A stretch of DNA of 64,000 nt from Aquipuribacter sp. SD81 (GTDB taxonomy: Bacteria; Actinomycetota; Actinomycetes; Actinomycetales; JBBAYJ01): positions 107,312 through 171,311 of the forward strand of contig NZ_JBBAYJ010000005.1 of assembly GCF_037153975.1 (NCBI RefSeq), given 5' to 3'. Each line of letters begins with the position of its first letter. The first letter of the stretch is position 1. Below, in pieces: positions 1 through 6,852 of this stretch. Under the pieces are notes generated by a model. The model saw only the letters and a list, made by a program, of their open reading frames with translations, did no database searches and was not told where the DNA came from. Both the position numbers and the translations under genes were made by a program.

Positions 1-1
1 G

Positions 2-424
2 CTCGCGACGGGGGCGGTGCGCCTCGTCGACCTCGCGGCCGTGCCGCCGGCCGGTGCGCTCGAGCGGGCGGCCGGCGCCGACCTCGCGTCGTTCGCGGGC
101 CGCTGGGCGAACCTGTGGGGCGTCCGGGACACCGTCGTGCTGGGCGGGCGCCTCGTGCTCCTCACGCCCGGGCCGGACCCCGTCGCGACCGCCGCGGAGC
201 TCGACGTCGTCGACGACCGCACGCTGCGGGTCGTGTCCGGCTCCGGCTACGACGCGATCGGCGAGACGTGGCGGTTCGAGCGCGGTGACGACGGCCGCGT
301 CGTCACCGTGCGCGGCTCCAGCGGCATGACGCTGTGGCCGGCCGACGGCTTCGCGGCCCGCCTGGGCGGGTCCGACGCGCGTGTCGGACGGGGGACGTTG
401 TGGCGAACACCTTCCGCGGGGTGA
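2..424 (+). CDS. C-terminal fragment, probable serine hydrolase (beta-lactamase-related) accessory domain
   Basis: The frame is open to the left edge, so this is the 3' end of a gene that begins outside the window (about 140 residues visible). The segment has an FAGRW motif near residue 30, followed by alternating beta-strand-like stretches (VVLGGRLVLL, AAELDVVDD, ETWRFERG). This resembles the small beta-rich domain found after the catalytic domain in actinobacterial beta-lactamase-like serine hydrolases. No catalytic motif lies in the visible part, so the family assignment is an inference. The gene ends 70 bp before the NfeD-like gene and is probably not in its operon, because a TAGTCT hexamer (436-441) that could serve as a -10 lies between them. 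Confidence 0.5.
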   Translation, partial: LATGAVRLVDLAAVPPAGALERAAGADLASFAGRWANLWGVRDTVVLGGRLVLLTPGPDPVATAAELDVVDDRTLRVVSGSGYDAIGETWRFERGDDGRVVTVRGSSGMTLWPADGFAARLGGSDARVGRGTLWRTPSAG

Positions 425-494
425 GAGCGGCTCGCTAGTCTCCGAGCGGCCCGCCGTCGCCGCGCCGGTGGCCTGAGCGAGGGGGAGCCGCCAC

Positions 495-995
495 GTGACG
501 ACGTTCGTCGTGATCGGCGTGGTCGGCCTGCTCCTGCTCGTCCTCACGCTGCTGCTCGGCGACGTCGTCGAGGGGGTCGTCGAGGGGTTCGGGCCGGACT
601 GGCTGTCCGGCACCGCGATCGCCGCCTTCCTCGCCGCCGTCGGCTTCGGCGGCGCCCTCGCGCTGCAGCTGGGGGCCTCGGAGGGCGTCGCGACGGCGAG
701 CGGCATCGGGGCGGGCCTGGCCGCCGGTGTGCTCGCGGGGCTCCTCACGCGCTCGCTCGCCCGGGAGGGCGGCGCCGACTCCACGCCGAGCGCCGGTGCG
801 CTGGTCGGCCAGGTCGGCACGGTCGTGTCCGACGTCCCGGCCGACGGCTACGGCACGGTCGCGCTGACGGTCGCCGGTCACCCGACACGGCTCAACGCCC
901 GCGCCGGCGCGCCGCTCGCCGCCGGCAGCCAGGTCCGCGTCACGACCGTCCTGTCCTCCTCGGCCGTCCAGGTCGAGCCCGTCACACCCGCCTGA
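495..995 (+). CDS. NfeD-like membrane protein, flotillin partner
   Basis: A 166-residue protein with hydrophobic helices at about residues 4-21 and a second Ala/Gly-rich membrane stretch at about 37-70, followed by a soluble C-terminal region (about 95-160) whose pattern (GQVGTVVSDV ... GYGTVALTV ... LNARAGAPLAAGSQVRVTTV) fits the OB-fold of NfeD/YuaF proteins. Family knowledge: short NfeD proteins are encoded next to flotillins and act with them in membrane microdomains. The GTG start has a purine-rich Shine-Dalgarno (gaggggga) 5-6 nt upstream. A flotillin gene follows 74 bp downstream, which strongly supports the call. The protein lacks the N-terminal protease domain of long NfeD forms. Confidence 0.85.
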   Translation: MTTFVVIGVVGLLLLVLTLLLGDVVEGVVEGFGPDWLSGTAIAAFLAAVGFGGALALQLGASEGVATASGIGAGLAAGVLAGLLTRSLAREGGADSTPSAGALVGQVGTVVSDVPADGYGTVALTVAGHPTRLNARAGAPLAAGSQVRVTTVLSSSAVQVEPVTPA

Positions 996-1069
996 GCCCG
1001 GGCACCCGTCGCAGCCGCCGCACCCACCAGCCGCACCTCCCAGTCGCACCCTGAATCAGGAGCCGTCCC

Positions 1070-2602
1070 ATGCCCGGAGCCGACCTCGACCTCGGCACGC
1101 TCGTGCCCGTCACCGGCCTCGTCGTCCTCGTCGTCCTCGTCGTCGTGGTCGTCGTGCGCCGCTACAAGGTCGCCGGGCCCGACCAGGCCTTCATCGTCAC
1201 CGGTCGCCGTGGCAGCGGCGCGAAGGTGCCGGGGCAGGCGGACACCTCGGGGCAGAAGGTCGTGCTCGGCGGCGGCGTGTTCGTGCTGCCGCTCGTGCAG
1301 AAGCTCCACGTGCTCGACATGAGCAGCCGCCGCATCCCGGTGCAGATCCGCAGCGCCGTGTCCGGGCAGGGCATCAAGCTCAACGTCGAGGGCGTCGCGA
1401 TCGTCAAGGTCGGCGGCAACGAGGACTCGATCCGCGCGGCCGCGCAGCGGTTCCTGTCCCAGCAGGAGGACATCACCCCGTACACGCAGGAGGTGCTCGC
1501 CGGTGCGCTCCGCTCGATCGTCGGTGCCCTCAGCGTCGAGCAGATCATCCGCGACCGCGCCGCCTTCGCCCAGCGCGTCGCCGACGAGTCCGAGAACTCC
1601 CTGACCGGTCAGGGTCTCGTGCTCGACACCTTCCAGATCCAGGACATCAGCGACGACGGCACCTACCTCGCCGACCTCGGCCGCCCCGAGGCCGCACGCG
1701 TCGGGCAGACGGCGGCGGTCGCCGAGGCGAACGCCCGGCAGGAGGCCGAGCAGGCCCGCATCCGCGCCGAGGAGCAGATCGCGATCTCCAACCGCGCGCT
1801 CAACCTCAAGCAGGCGGAGATCAAGGCGGAGATCGACGCCGCCGGCGCCCAGGCCGCCGCGGCCGGGCCGCTCGCCCAGGCCGACCGCGACCAGGCGATC
1901 CTGCTCGAGCAGGAGAAGGTCGCCGTCCGGCAGGCCGCCCTCACCGAGCGCCAGCTCGACACGCAGGTCCGCAAGCCCGCCGACGCCGAGCGCTACCGCG
2001 TCGAGCAGGAGGCCGAGGGCCGCCGCAACGCCGACATCGCGACCGCCGAGGCGCGCAAGGCCGCCGCGATCGCCGCCGCGCAGGCCAAGGCGGAGGAGAC
2101 CCGGCTGTCCGGCGTCGCGGAGCAGGGCCGCCGCGAGGCGCTCGCGCAGGCCGACGCCGTCGAGGGCGCCAAGCGCGGTGAGGCCGAGAAGGCCCGCCGC
2201 GTCGCCATCGCCGACGCCGTGCGCATCGAGGGCGAGTCCGACGCCGCCGCCGTGCTCGCGCGCGGGTCGGCCGAGGCCGAGGCGATGGAGCGCCGCGCCG
2301 CCGCCTTCAGCCACTACAACGACGCGGCCGTGCTCGAGCTGCTCGTGCAGGTGCTGCCGCGGGTCGCGCGCGAGCTCGCGCAGCCGATCTCCGCGATCGA
2401 CAAGCTGACCGTCATCTCCACCGACGGCGCGGGCGCCATCCCCCGCCAGGTGACCGACAACCTCGTGCAGACCATGGAGCTGCTCAAGGGCACGACCGGC
2501 ATCGACCTGCAAGACATGATGAGCCGCGCCGCGAAGGGCCGGGACGGTTCCTCCGCCGTCACCCCAGCGCCGGCACAGGCTCCGGCGAGCGCGGGGGAGT
2601 AG
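1070..2602 (+). CDS. Flotillin/SPFH-domain membrane scaffold protein
   Basis: A 510-residue flotillin (FloT/YuaG-like). One N-terminal hydrophobic anchor (about residues 11-28, Val/Leu-rich) ends at RRYK. The SPFH/PHB domain follows (about 30-200) with the typical stretch YTQEVLAGALRSIVG. A long Ala/Glu/Arg/Lys-rich coiled coil (about 210-415) and a C-terminal oligomerisation part (VLELLVQVLPRVARELA) complete it. The length matches bacterial flotillins (about 500). Flotillins organise ordered lipid domains and scaffold membrane proteases and signalling proteins. The ATG is preceded by aggag at a good distance. It pairs with the NfeD-like gene just upstream, as in Bacillus yuaF-yuaG. The C-terminal tail is Ala/Pro-rich and probably disordered. 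Confidence 0.93.
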   Translation: MPGADLDLGTLVPVTGLVVLVVLVVVVVVRRYKVAGPDQAFIVTGRRGSGAKVPGQADTSGQKVVLGGGVFVLPLVQKLHVLDMSSRRIPVQIRSAVSGQGIKLNVEGVAIVKVGGNEDSIRAAAQRFLSQQEDITPYTQEVLAGALRSIVGALSVEQIIRDRAAFAQRVADESENSLTGQGLVLDTFQIQDISDDGTYLADLGRPEAARVGQTAAVAEANARQEAEQARIRAEEQIAISNRALNLKQAEIKAEIDAAGAQAAAAGPLAQADRDQAILLEQEKVAVRQAALTERQLDTQVRKPADAERYRVEQEAEGRRNADIATAEARKAAAIAAAQAKAEETRLSGVAEQGRREALAQADAVEGAKRGEAEKARRVAIADAVRIEGESDAAAVLARGSAEAEAMERRAAAFSHYNDAAVLELLVQVLPRVARELAQPISAIDKLTVISTDGAGAIPRQVTDNLVQTMELLKGTTGIDLQDMMSRAAKGRDGSSAVTPAPAQAPASAGE

Positions 2603-2692
2603 CGCCGGCTCGGCCCGCGTGCGCTCGCGTCGCGGCGGGTGGCCGGGGCGCGGTACGTGGTGATCCTCGCCGCGTTCGTGCTACACGACGGC

Positions 2693-2698
2693 TACAGT
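2693..2698 (+). promoter_or_regulatory. -10 element TACAGT, leaderless start of the antitoxin gene
   Basis: TACAGT ends 6 nt before the ATG at 2705, so transcription should begin at or next to the start codon. It lies in a short inverted repeat (ACGAC ... GTCGT, 2686-2702) that could be the autoregulatory site of the antitoxin. This spacing selects 2705 over earlier in-frame starts. Confidence 0.5.
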
Positions 2699-2704
2699 CG
2701 TCGC

Positions 2705-2965
2705 ATGTCCGAGGTGGCGGCGCGCGAGCTGAGGAACAACACCGCCGACCTGCTGCGCCGGGTGCAGGAGGGGCAGCGCGTGACGATCACCTCGCGCGGT
2801 CGCGCGGTCGCTGAGCTCGTCCCGGTCCGCGCGGCTGCACGACGACCGCTGCCTCGCGCCGAGCTGGTCCGCAGGCTCGCCCGGTCGCAGGCGGACCCGG
2901 ACCTGCGCCGGGACCTCGCCGAGCTCGCCGGCGACACGACCGACGACCTCGGCGACGTCGTCTGA
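2705..2965 (+). CDS. Type II antitoxin, Phd/YefM family
   Basis: An 86-residue protein. The N-terminus (SEVAARELRNNTADLLRRVQ, followed by an ITSRGRAVAELVPV strand) is the Phd/YefM fold, which dimerises to bind the operator. The basic/acidic C-terminal half (LRRDLAELAGDT) is the flexible arm that normally wraps the toxin. The downstream PIN gene starts on the last base of this stop codon (TGATG), so the two are translationally coupled. Such antitoxins neutralise the VapC RNase and repress their own operon with it. An in-frame start at 2639 exists but would place the leaderless promoter inside the gene, so I use 2705. Confidence 0.88.
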   Translation: MSEVAARELRNNTADLLRRVQEGQRVTITSRGRAVAELVPVRAAARRPLPRAELVRRLARSQADPDLRRDLAELAGDTTDDLGDVV

Positions 2966-3366
2966 TGGTCGCACCGGAGGGCCTCCTCGACACCAGCGTC
3001 CTCATCGCCTCGGAGACCGGGCGTTCCCTCGCGGTCGACCGGCTCCCGCTGGTCCTCTGGCTGAACCCCGTGACGCTCGCCGAGCTGCAGGCCGGCGTCC
3101 TGGCTGCGCGGGACGTCGACACCCGGGCCCGCCGGCTCGCCACCCTCGACTCGGTGGCCGACGTCGAGGTGCTGCCGATCGACGCGGCCGTCGCGGCCGA
3201 GTGGGCGCGGCTCCGGGTGCACCTGGCCGAGCGGGGCCGGCGTGTCAACGTCAACGACCTGTGGATCGCGGCGACCGCCGTGGCGAACAGCATGCCCGTC
3301 GTCACGCAGGACGGCGACTTCGACCCCCTCGAGGGGGTCCGCGGCCTCGAGGTCGTCACGGTCTGA
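2965..3366 (+). CDS. vapC: VapC-like PIN-domain ribonuclease toxin
   Basis: A 133-residue PIN-domain protein. The acidic metal-binding residues are visible: LLDTSVLI near the N-terminus (Asp at about residue 9), the Glu of TLAELQAG, the Asp of NDLWIAATA and the Asp of VTQDGDFD. Length and motif order match VapC toxins, which cleave tRNA or rRNA and are inhibited by the cognate antitoxin. It overlaps the Phd-type antitoxin by one base. All catalytic acids are present, so the toxin looks intact. Confidence 0.92.
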   Translation: MVAPEGLLDTSVLIASETGRSLAVDRLPLVLWLNPVTLAELQAGVLAARDVDTRARRLATLDSVADVEVLPIDAAVAAEWARLRVHLAERGRRVNVNDLWIAATAVANSMPVVTQDGDFDPLEGVRGLEVVTV

Positions 3367-3406
3367 CGGCTCGCGCGACACCGCCCCGCACCCGGTCCGC
3401 CGCCAC

Positions 3407-3412
3407 TACGCT
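3407..3412 (+). promoter_or_regulatory. -10 element TACGCT, leaderless start of the oxidase gene
   Basis: TACGCT ends 7 nt before the GTG at 3420. No Shine-Dalgarno is seen. The spacing supports 3420 as the true start, although the frame stays open further upstream through the toxin gene. Confidence 0.5.
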
Positions 3413-3419
3413 CCGTGAC

Positions 3420-4499
3420 GTGAGCCGGCCTCCCCTGCGCGTGCTCGTGGTCGGCGGCGGCGTCGCCGGGCTGCTGCACGCCCAGCTGGTCCTCGACCGG
3501 TCCGAGACGGACGGGCGCGAGGTCGACCTCGTGTGGGCGGTGCTCCGCGACGGCTCTGCCACCGCGTCGCGCTCCGGCGGGCTCGCGCTGCGCTACGCCT
3601 CGCCCGACCCGCGGGCGGTGGGGTGGTCGGCGGCCTCGCCCGCGGTGGGTCTGCGCCTCGCCGACCGGCACCCGGTCGTGGCCGCGCACCTCGGCACCAC
3701 CCGGGCGCTGCTCGTGTCCGACCGTGCGCCCCTCGCCGGGTACGCCGGCGACGTGGTCCGGCCTGCCGACAGCGGACTGGCCCACGCCCACGGCCTGCTC
3801 GCCGAGCCGGGGCCGCTGTGGCACACGTGCGGGCTGCTGCCGCGGTGGGCGGAGCAGCTCGCGGCCGACCCTCGGGTGCGCCGCGTGACGCTGGCCGAGC
3901 CGCTCGCCTCGACCGCCGACCTCGTCGACCTCCACACCGACTCGGACGCCGACGTCACCCTCGCCTGCCTCGGCCTCGGCGCGCACACGCTCGGCGACCG
4001 CTCCCTCGCCGCGCGGCTCGGGGTGCTGCTCACCGGCCCGCTGCCCCCGGGGCTGCACGCCGAGCACGCCGTCATCGACGACGACGACGAGGAGCACCCG
4101 AGCTACACCGTCCCGCACGCGACCGCGGGCAAGGCGCACCTGCACGTCGGCGGCACGTACCTGCCGGTCGACGACCCCGCGGCGTGGGACGAGCCGTCGC
4201 TGCTCGCCGCGCGCGCCCGCGCCACCGCGCCGCGGGTCCTCGCCGCGGCGAAGGAGCGTTTCCCTGCCCTCGCCGAGTGGCGACCCGACGGCGCCGGGGC
4301 GTGGTGGGGGCTGCGCCCGGTGCGCCCGGAGGTGGCGCTGGGCCGGCTCGAGGAGCGCGCCGGCGGGCACGGCGGCACGGTCGTGGTGGCCCACGGCTGG
4401 GGCGGGTCCGGCTGGACGATCGGTCCCGCCGCCGCCGACGAGGTTGCGGCGGCAGTGGTCGAGGACCGCCTCGACGAGCTGCCCGTGTGGGAGCGCTGA
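3420..4499 (+). CDS. FAD-dependent D-amino-acid oxidase family protein
   Basis: A 359-residue flavoprotein. The N-terminal dinucleotide-binding motif is VVGGGVAGL (about residues 9-17). The C-terminal part has the two hallmark blocks of D-amino-acid oxidases: GLRPVRPEV, whose Arg binds the substrate carboxylate, and HGWGGSGWT near residue 325, which contacts the flavin. Family reaction: oxidative deamination of D-amino acids to 2-oxo acids with O2 and production of H2O2. The length is close to the usual 320-360. It follows the toxin gene by 53 bp but has its own promoter-like element. Substrate specificity cannot be judged from the sequence. Confidence 0.85.
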   Translation: MSRPPLRVLVVGGGVAGLLHAQLVLDRSETDGREVDLVWAVLRDGSATASRSGGLALRYASPDPRAVGWSAASPAVGLRLADRHPVVAAHLGTTRALLVSDRAPLAGYAGDVVRPADSGLAHAHGLLAEPGPLWHTCGLLPRWAEQLAADPRVRRVTLAEPLASTADLVDLHTDSDADVTLACLGLGAHTLGDRSLAARLGVLLTGPLPPGLHAEHAVIDDDDEEHPSYTVPHATAGKAHLHVGGTYLPVDDPAAWDEPSLLAARARATAPRVLAAAKERFPALAEWRPDGAGAWWGLRPVRPEVALGRLEERAGGHGGTVVVAHGWGGSGWTIGPAAADEVAAAVVEDRLDELPVWER

Positions 4500-4509
4500 A
4501 GCCACGACC

Positions 4510-4515
4510 TACCCT
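4510..4515 (+). promoter_or_regulatory. -10 element TACCCT, leaderless start
   Basis: TACCCT ends 6 nt before the GTG at 4522 and indicates a leaderless transcript for the small membrane protein gene. Confidence 0.45.
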
Positions 4516-4521
4516 GCTCGG

Positions 4522-4896
4522 GTGCGCAACGCCCTCGACCCGCGGCCCCGTCCCACCACGGCCGCGCTGGCCGCCGCCTCCCTCGTGCTCGGCTTCGCGG
4601 TCGCGGAGGCGACCGGTGTGCGTGCGGCCGGAGGGGTCGTGCTGCTCGTGGGCGGCGGCCTCGCCGCGGTCCGCTGGTGGCGGCGCAGCGGTCCGGTCAC
4701 GGCCGTCGGGCTGACGGCGGTGTACCTCGGCGCCTTCGCCGGCTCCCACGTCCTGGCGCGTGGCGTCGGTGCGTGGCCGGCGGTCGCGACCGCCGCGGCT
4801 GTGGCCGGCGGCGCGGCCTACGTCGCCTCCGACCGGCGTCCCCCGCGGCCCGGGGCCGTGGCGGCGGTCCGGACGGACCGGGTCGGGACCCGCTGA
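4522..4896 (+). CDS. Small membrane protein of unknown function
   Basis: A 124-residue protein with about four hydrophobic helices (residues 15-30, 34-48, 56-74 and 78-98) separated by short Arg-rich loops (RWWRRSG), and a basic cytoplasmic tail. I do not recognise a family. Composition and spacing resemble small actinobacterial integral membrane proteins. The GTG start is supported by the promoter-like TACCCT 6 nt upstream. The stop codon overlaps the probable start of the spermidine-synthase-like gene, so the two are likely co-transcribed. Confidence 0.6.
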   Translation: MRNALDPRPRPTTAALAAASLVLGFAVAEATGVRAAGGVVLLVGGGLAAVRWWRRSGPVTAVGLTAVYLGAFAGSHVLARGVGAWPAVATAAAVAGGAAYVASDRRPPRPGAVAAVRTDRVGTR

Positions 4897-5771
4897 GCCG
4901 CCGGGGCCGGTCCGGGGCGACCGCCGGCGGGTCGGGGGTCACCGCCGTCCCGGTCGACGGCGGCCTCGCGTCGCTGGTCGACGAGCCGCGCGGCGGCACC
5001 GGCTGGACCCTCCTCGTCGACGGCGTGCCGCAGTCCCACGTCGACCTCGCGGACCCCACCGTGCTCGTCTTCGAGTACGTCCGGTGGGTCGGCGCGCTCG
5101 TCGACGCCCTGCGCCCGGCCGGCGAGCCGCTGCACACCGTCCACGCCGGCGGCGGCGCGGCGACGCTCGCCCGCTACGTCGCCGCGGTCCGGCCGGGGTC
5201 GCGACAGGTCGTGCTCGACCCCGACGGCCCCCTGCTCGCGCTCGTGCGGGAGCACCTCGGGCTGCGTTCCACCTCGCACCTGAAGGTGCGGGCGGAGGAC
5301 GGCCGTGACGGGCTCGCCGGCCTGCGGGCCGGCGGGTACTCCCTGCTCGTCCGGGACGCCTTCGCCGACGCCGAGGTGCCGCACCGGCTGCGCACCCGGC
5401 AGTGGGTCGAGGCGGCCGCCCGGGTGCTCGCCGCCGACGGCGTGATCGTGCACAACCTCTCCGACGCCCACGACCTCGCGCGCAGCCGCGCCGAGGTCGC
5501 GACGCTGCGGACGGCGCTCCCGCACGTCGTGGCCGTCGTGGAGCCGGCCGTCCTGCGCGGCCGGCGCACCGGCAACGTCCTCCTCGTCGCCTCCGGTCGG
5601 CCGCTGCAGGACGTGGTCACCGGGCCGTGGGCGCGAGCCCTGCACGGGGACGCGGCCGCCCCCGTCCGGCTGCTCGACGAGGACGCCGTCCGGGACCGGC
5701 TCGGGGGCGGGGACGTGCTCGACGACGACCGTCCGGGCCCGCCGCCCGCCCCGAGGCCCTCGTGGCGCTGA
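4893..5771 (+). CDS. Spermidine-synthase-like methyltransferase-fold protein
   Basis: The protein (about 292 residues from 4893) has the spermidine synthase/SAM-dependent fold: a conserved entry segment (LLVDGVPQSHVDL, then FEYVRWVG), a glycine-rich nucleotide loop (HAGGGAATLARYV), an acidic strand end (VVLDPDG), and a later strand (YSLLVRDAFADAEVPHRL). Actinobacterial members are annotated as fused MFS/spermidine-synthase relatives; a polyamine reaction is not established for this short type. The start is a problem. The only in-frame initiators near the expected N-terminus are CTG at 4893 (overlapping the previous TGA), GTG at 4770 deep inside the previous gene, or GTG at 5025 inside the conserved domain. 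I place it at the CTG with low certainty. Confidence 0.7.
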   Translation: MSRRGRSGATAGGSGVTAVPVDGGLASLVDEPRGGTGWTLLVDGVPQSHVDLADPTVLVFEYVRWVGALVDALRPAGEPLHTVHAGGGAATLARYVAAVRPGSRQVVLDPDGPLLALVREHLGLRSTSHLKVRAEDGRDGLAGLRAGGYSLLVRDAFADAEVPHRLRTRQWVEAAARVLAADGVIVHNLSDAHDLARSRAEVATLRTALPHVVAVVEPAVLRGRRTGNVLLVASGRPLQDVVTGPWARALHGDAAAPVRLLDEDAVRDRLGGGDVLDDDRPGPPPAPRPSWR

Positions 5772-5783
5772 CCCGTCCGGTCC

Positions 5784-5789
5784 TACGAT
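5784..5789 (+). promoter_or_regulatory. -10 element TACGAT, leaderless start of the lipoprotein gene
   Basis: TACGAT ends 7 nt before the GTG at 5797, matching the leaderless pattern seen at many genes here. Confidence 0.45.
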
Positions 5790-5796
5790 CCGGCGC

Positions 5797-6723
5797 GTGA
5801 GGAGCGCGGCGCTCGTGTGCGCGGCCGGCCTGCTGCTGGCCGGCTGCACCGCGGCCGCGGACGGTGCCGCTCCGCCGTCCGACTCACCCTCCGCCCCGTC
5901 ACCCGACCCGTCGCCTGTCGCCGTCGGCGCGACGGAGCTCGGGGCGGCGCTCGTGCAGTACCGCCGCGACGCCCAGCGCGACGTGCTGCAGGTGAAGGTG
6001 ACCAACCCGGGCGAGGAGCCCGTGACGGTCCGCCGCGTGCAGCTGGACTCCGCGACCTTCACCGCGCCCGTGGTCGCGGACAAGGACTCGGTCGTGGGGC
6101 CGGGTCTCACCGTCGACCTCACGGTCGACCTGCCCGGGGCCGCCTGCGACGGGCGCGACGAGGCGCCGGTCGCCGTCGAGCTCACGGTGCTCGACGCGGC
6201 GGGCGAGGAGCACGTGGTGCGGCTGGACACCGCCCGGGGCGGGGCGGGCGGCACCACCGGCTCGCTCGCCGACGGCTCGGGTGCCGACGTGCTCGCCGAG
6301 GTGCAGGCGAGGCGGTGCGCCGCCATCACCGTCGCCGAGCACGTGCGCCTGTCGACCGACCCGGAGTGGGTGGACGGCGGGCCGCTGCCCGACGGCACCC
6401 CGACGCTGCTCGGCGCGCTCGTCGCGGAACCGGTCCCGGGCGGCGGGCCGGTCGCCCTGGTCGTCCAGGGCGCGACCACGCTGTTCACCTTCGTGACCGC
6501 CGCGGACGCCTCGCTCGCCGCCGGGGCCGAGGAGACCGTCCGCCTGCCGCTGCGCGTGCGGGTGACGCGCTGCGACCCGCACGCGGTCGCCGAGGACAAG
6601 AAGGGCTACCTCGTGCCGGTGCGCGCGAGCCTCGACGGCGCCGAGCCGCTGCTGGTGGAGGTCGCGGTCCCGGTGCCGGAGCGGGCGGCGCTGCAGGGGC
6701 TCATCGACGCGTCCTGCGCCTGA
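5797..6723 (+). CDS. Predicted lipoprotein of unknown function
   Basis: A 308-residue protein with a lipoprotein signal peptide: a short basic start, a hydrophobic core and the lipobox LLAGC with Cys at about residue 17. A Ser/Pro/Ala-rich spacer (about 20-42) follows. The body is made of beta-strand-like repeats with Ig-like character (VLQVKVTNPGEEPVTVRRV, TVDLTVDLPGAAC). Four body Cys residues (in GAACDGR, ARRCAAI, VTRCDPH and the C-terminal ASCA) could form two disulfides outside the cell. I do not recognise a named family. The gene is followed by a strong hairpin that ends transcription before the convergent carboxypeptidase gene. Confidence 0.7.
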   Translation: MRSAALVCAAGLLLAGCTAAADGAAPPSDSPSAPSPDPSPVAVGATELGAALVQYRRDAQRDVLQVKVTNPGEEPVTVRRVQLDSATFTAPVVADKDSVVGPGLTVDLTVDLPGAACDGRDEAPVAVELTVLDAAGEEHVVRLDTARGGAGGTTGSLADGSGADVLAEVQARRCAAITVAEHVRLSTDPEWVDGGPLPDGTPTLLGALVAEPVPGGGPVALVVQGATTLFTFVTAADASLAAGAEETVRLPLRVRVTRCDPHAVAEDKKGYLVPVRASLDGAEPLLVEVAVPVPERAALQGLIDASCA

Positions 6724-6785
6724 GGGCCCCGGCCGCCCCGGACCCCGGGCGGCCCGTCGGCCCGCGCGTCGGCCCGCACGGCACG

Positions 6786-6815
6786 GGGCCCGCCCGGCTG
6801 CTGCCGGACGGGCCC
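6786..6815. terminator. Bidirectional hairpin terminator
   Basis: A 13-bp stem (6786-6798 with 6803-6815, one mismatch) and a 4-nt loop TGCT lie between two convergent genes, 63 bp after one stop and 38 bp before the other. There is no U-tract, as usual in high-GC actinobacteria. A run of CTGGTG repeats (6820-6852) follows. Confidence 0.75.
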
Positions 6816-6852
6816 TGTGCTGGTGCTGGTGCTGGTGCTGCGGTGCTGGTGC

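Noticed and set aside
878..2512. Long open frame on the minus strand opposite the flotillin gene
   Set aside because: It is a shadow of the GC-rich coding strand with no ribosome site, and its Leu/Asp/Gly/Arg-rich composition has no domain.
2705..3366. Genomic island marked by the first toxin-antitoxin pair
   Set aside because: Base composition and codon use match the neighbours; no integrase, tRNA or repeats flank it.
2787..4505. 572-codon minus-strand frame over the toxin and oxidase genes
   Set aside because: Arg/Gly-rich shadow; the plus-strand VapC and D-amino-acid oxidase motifs are clear.
6820..6852. CTGGTG hexamer run after the terminator
   Set aside because: Short simple-sequence repeat in non-coding DNA; likely replication slippage without function.
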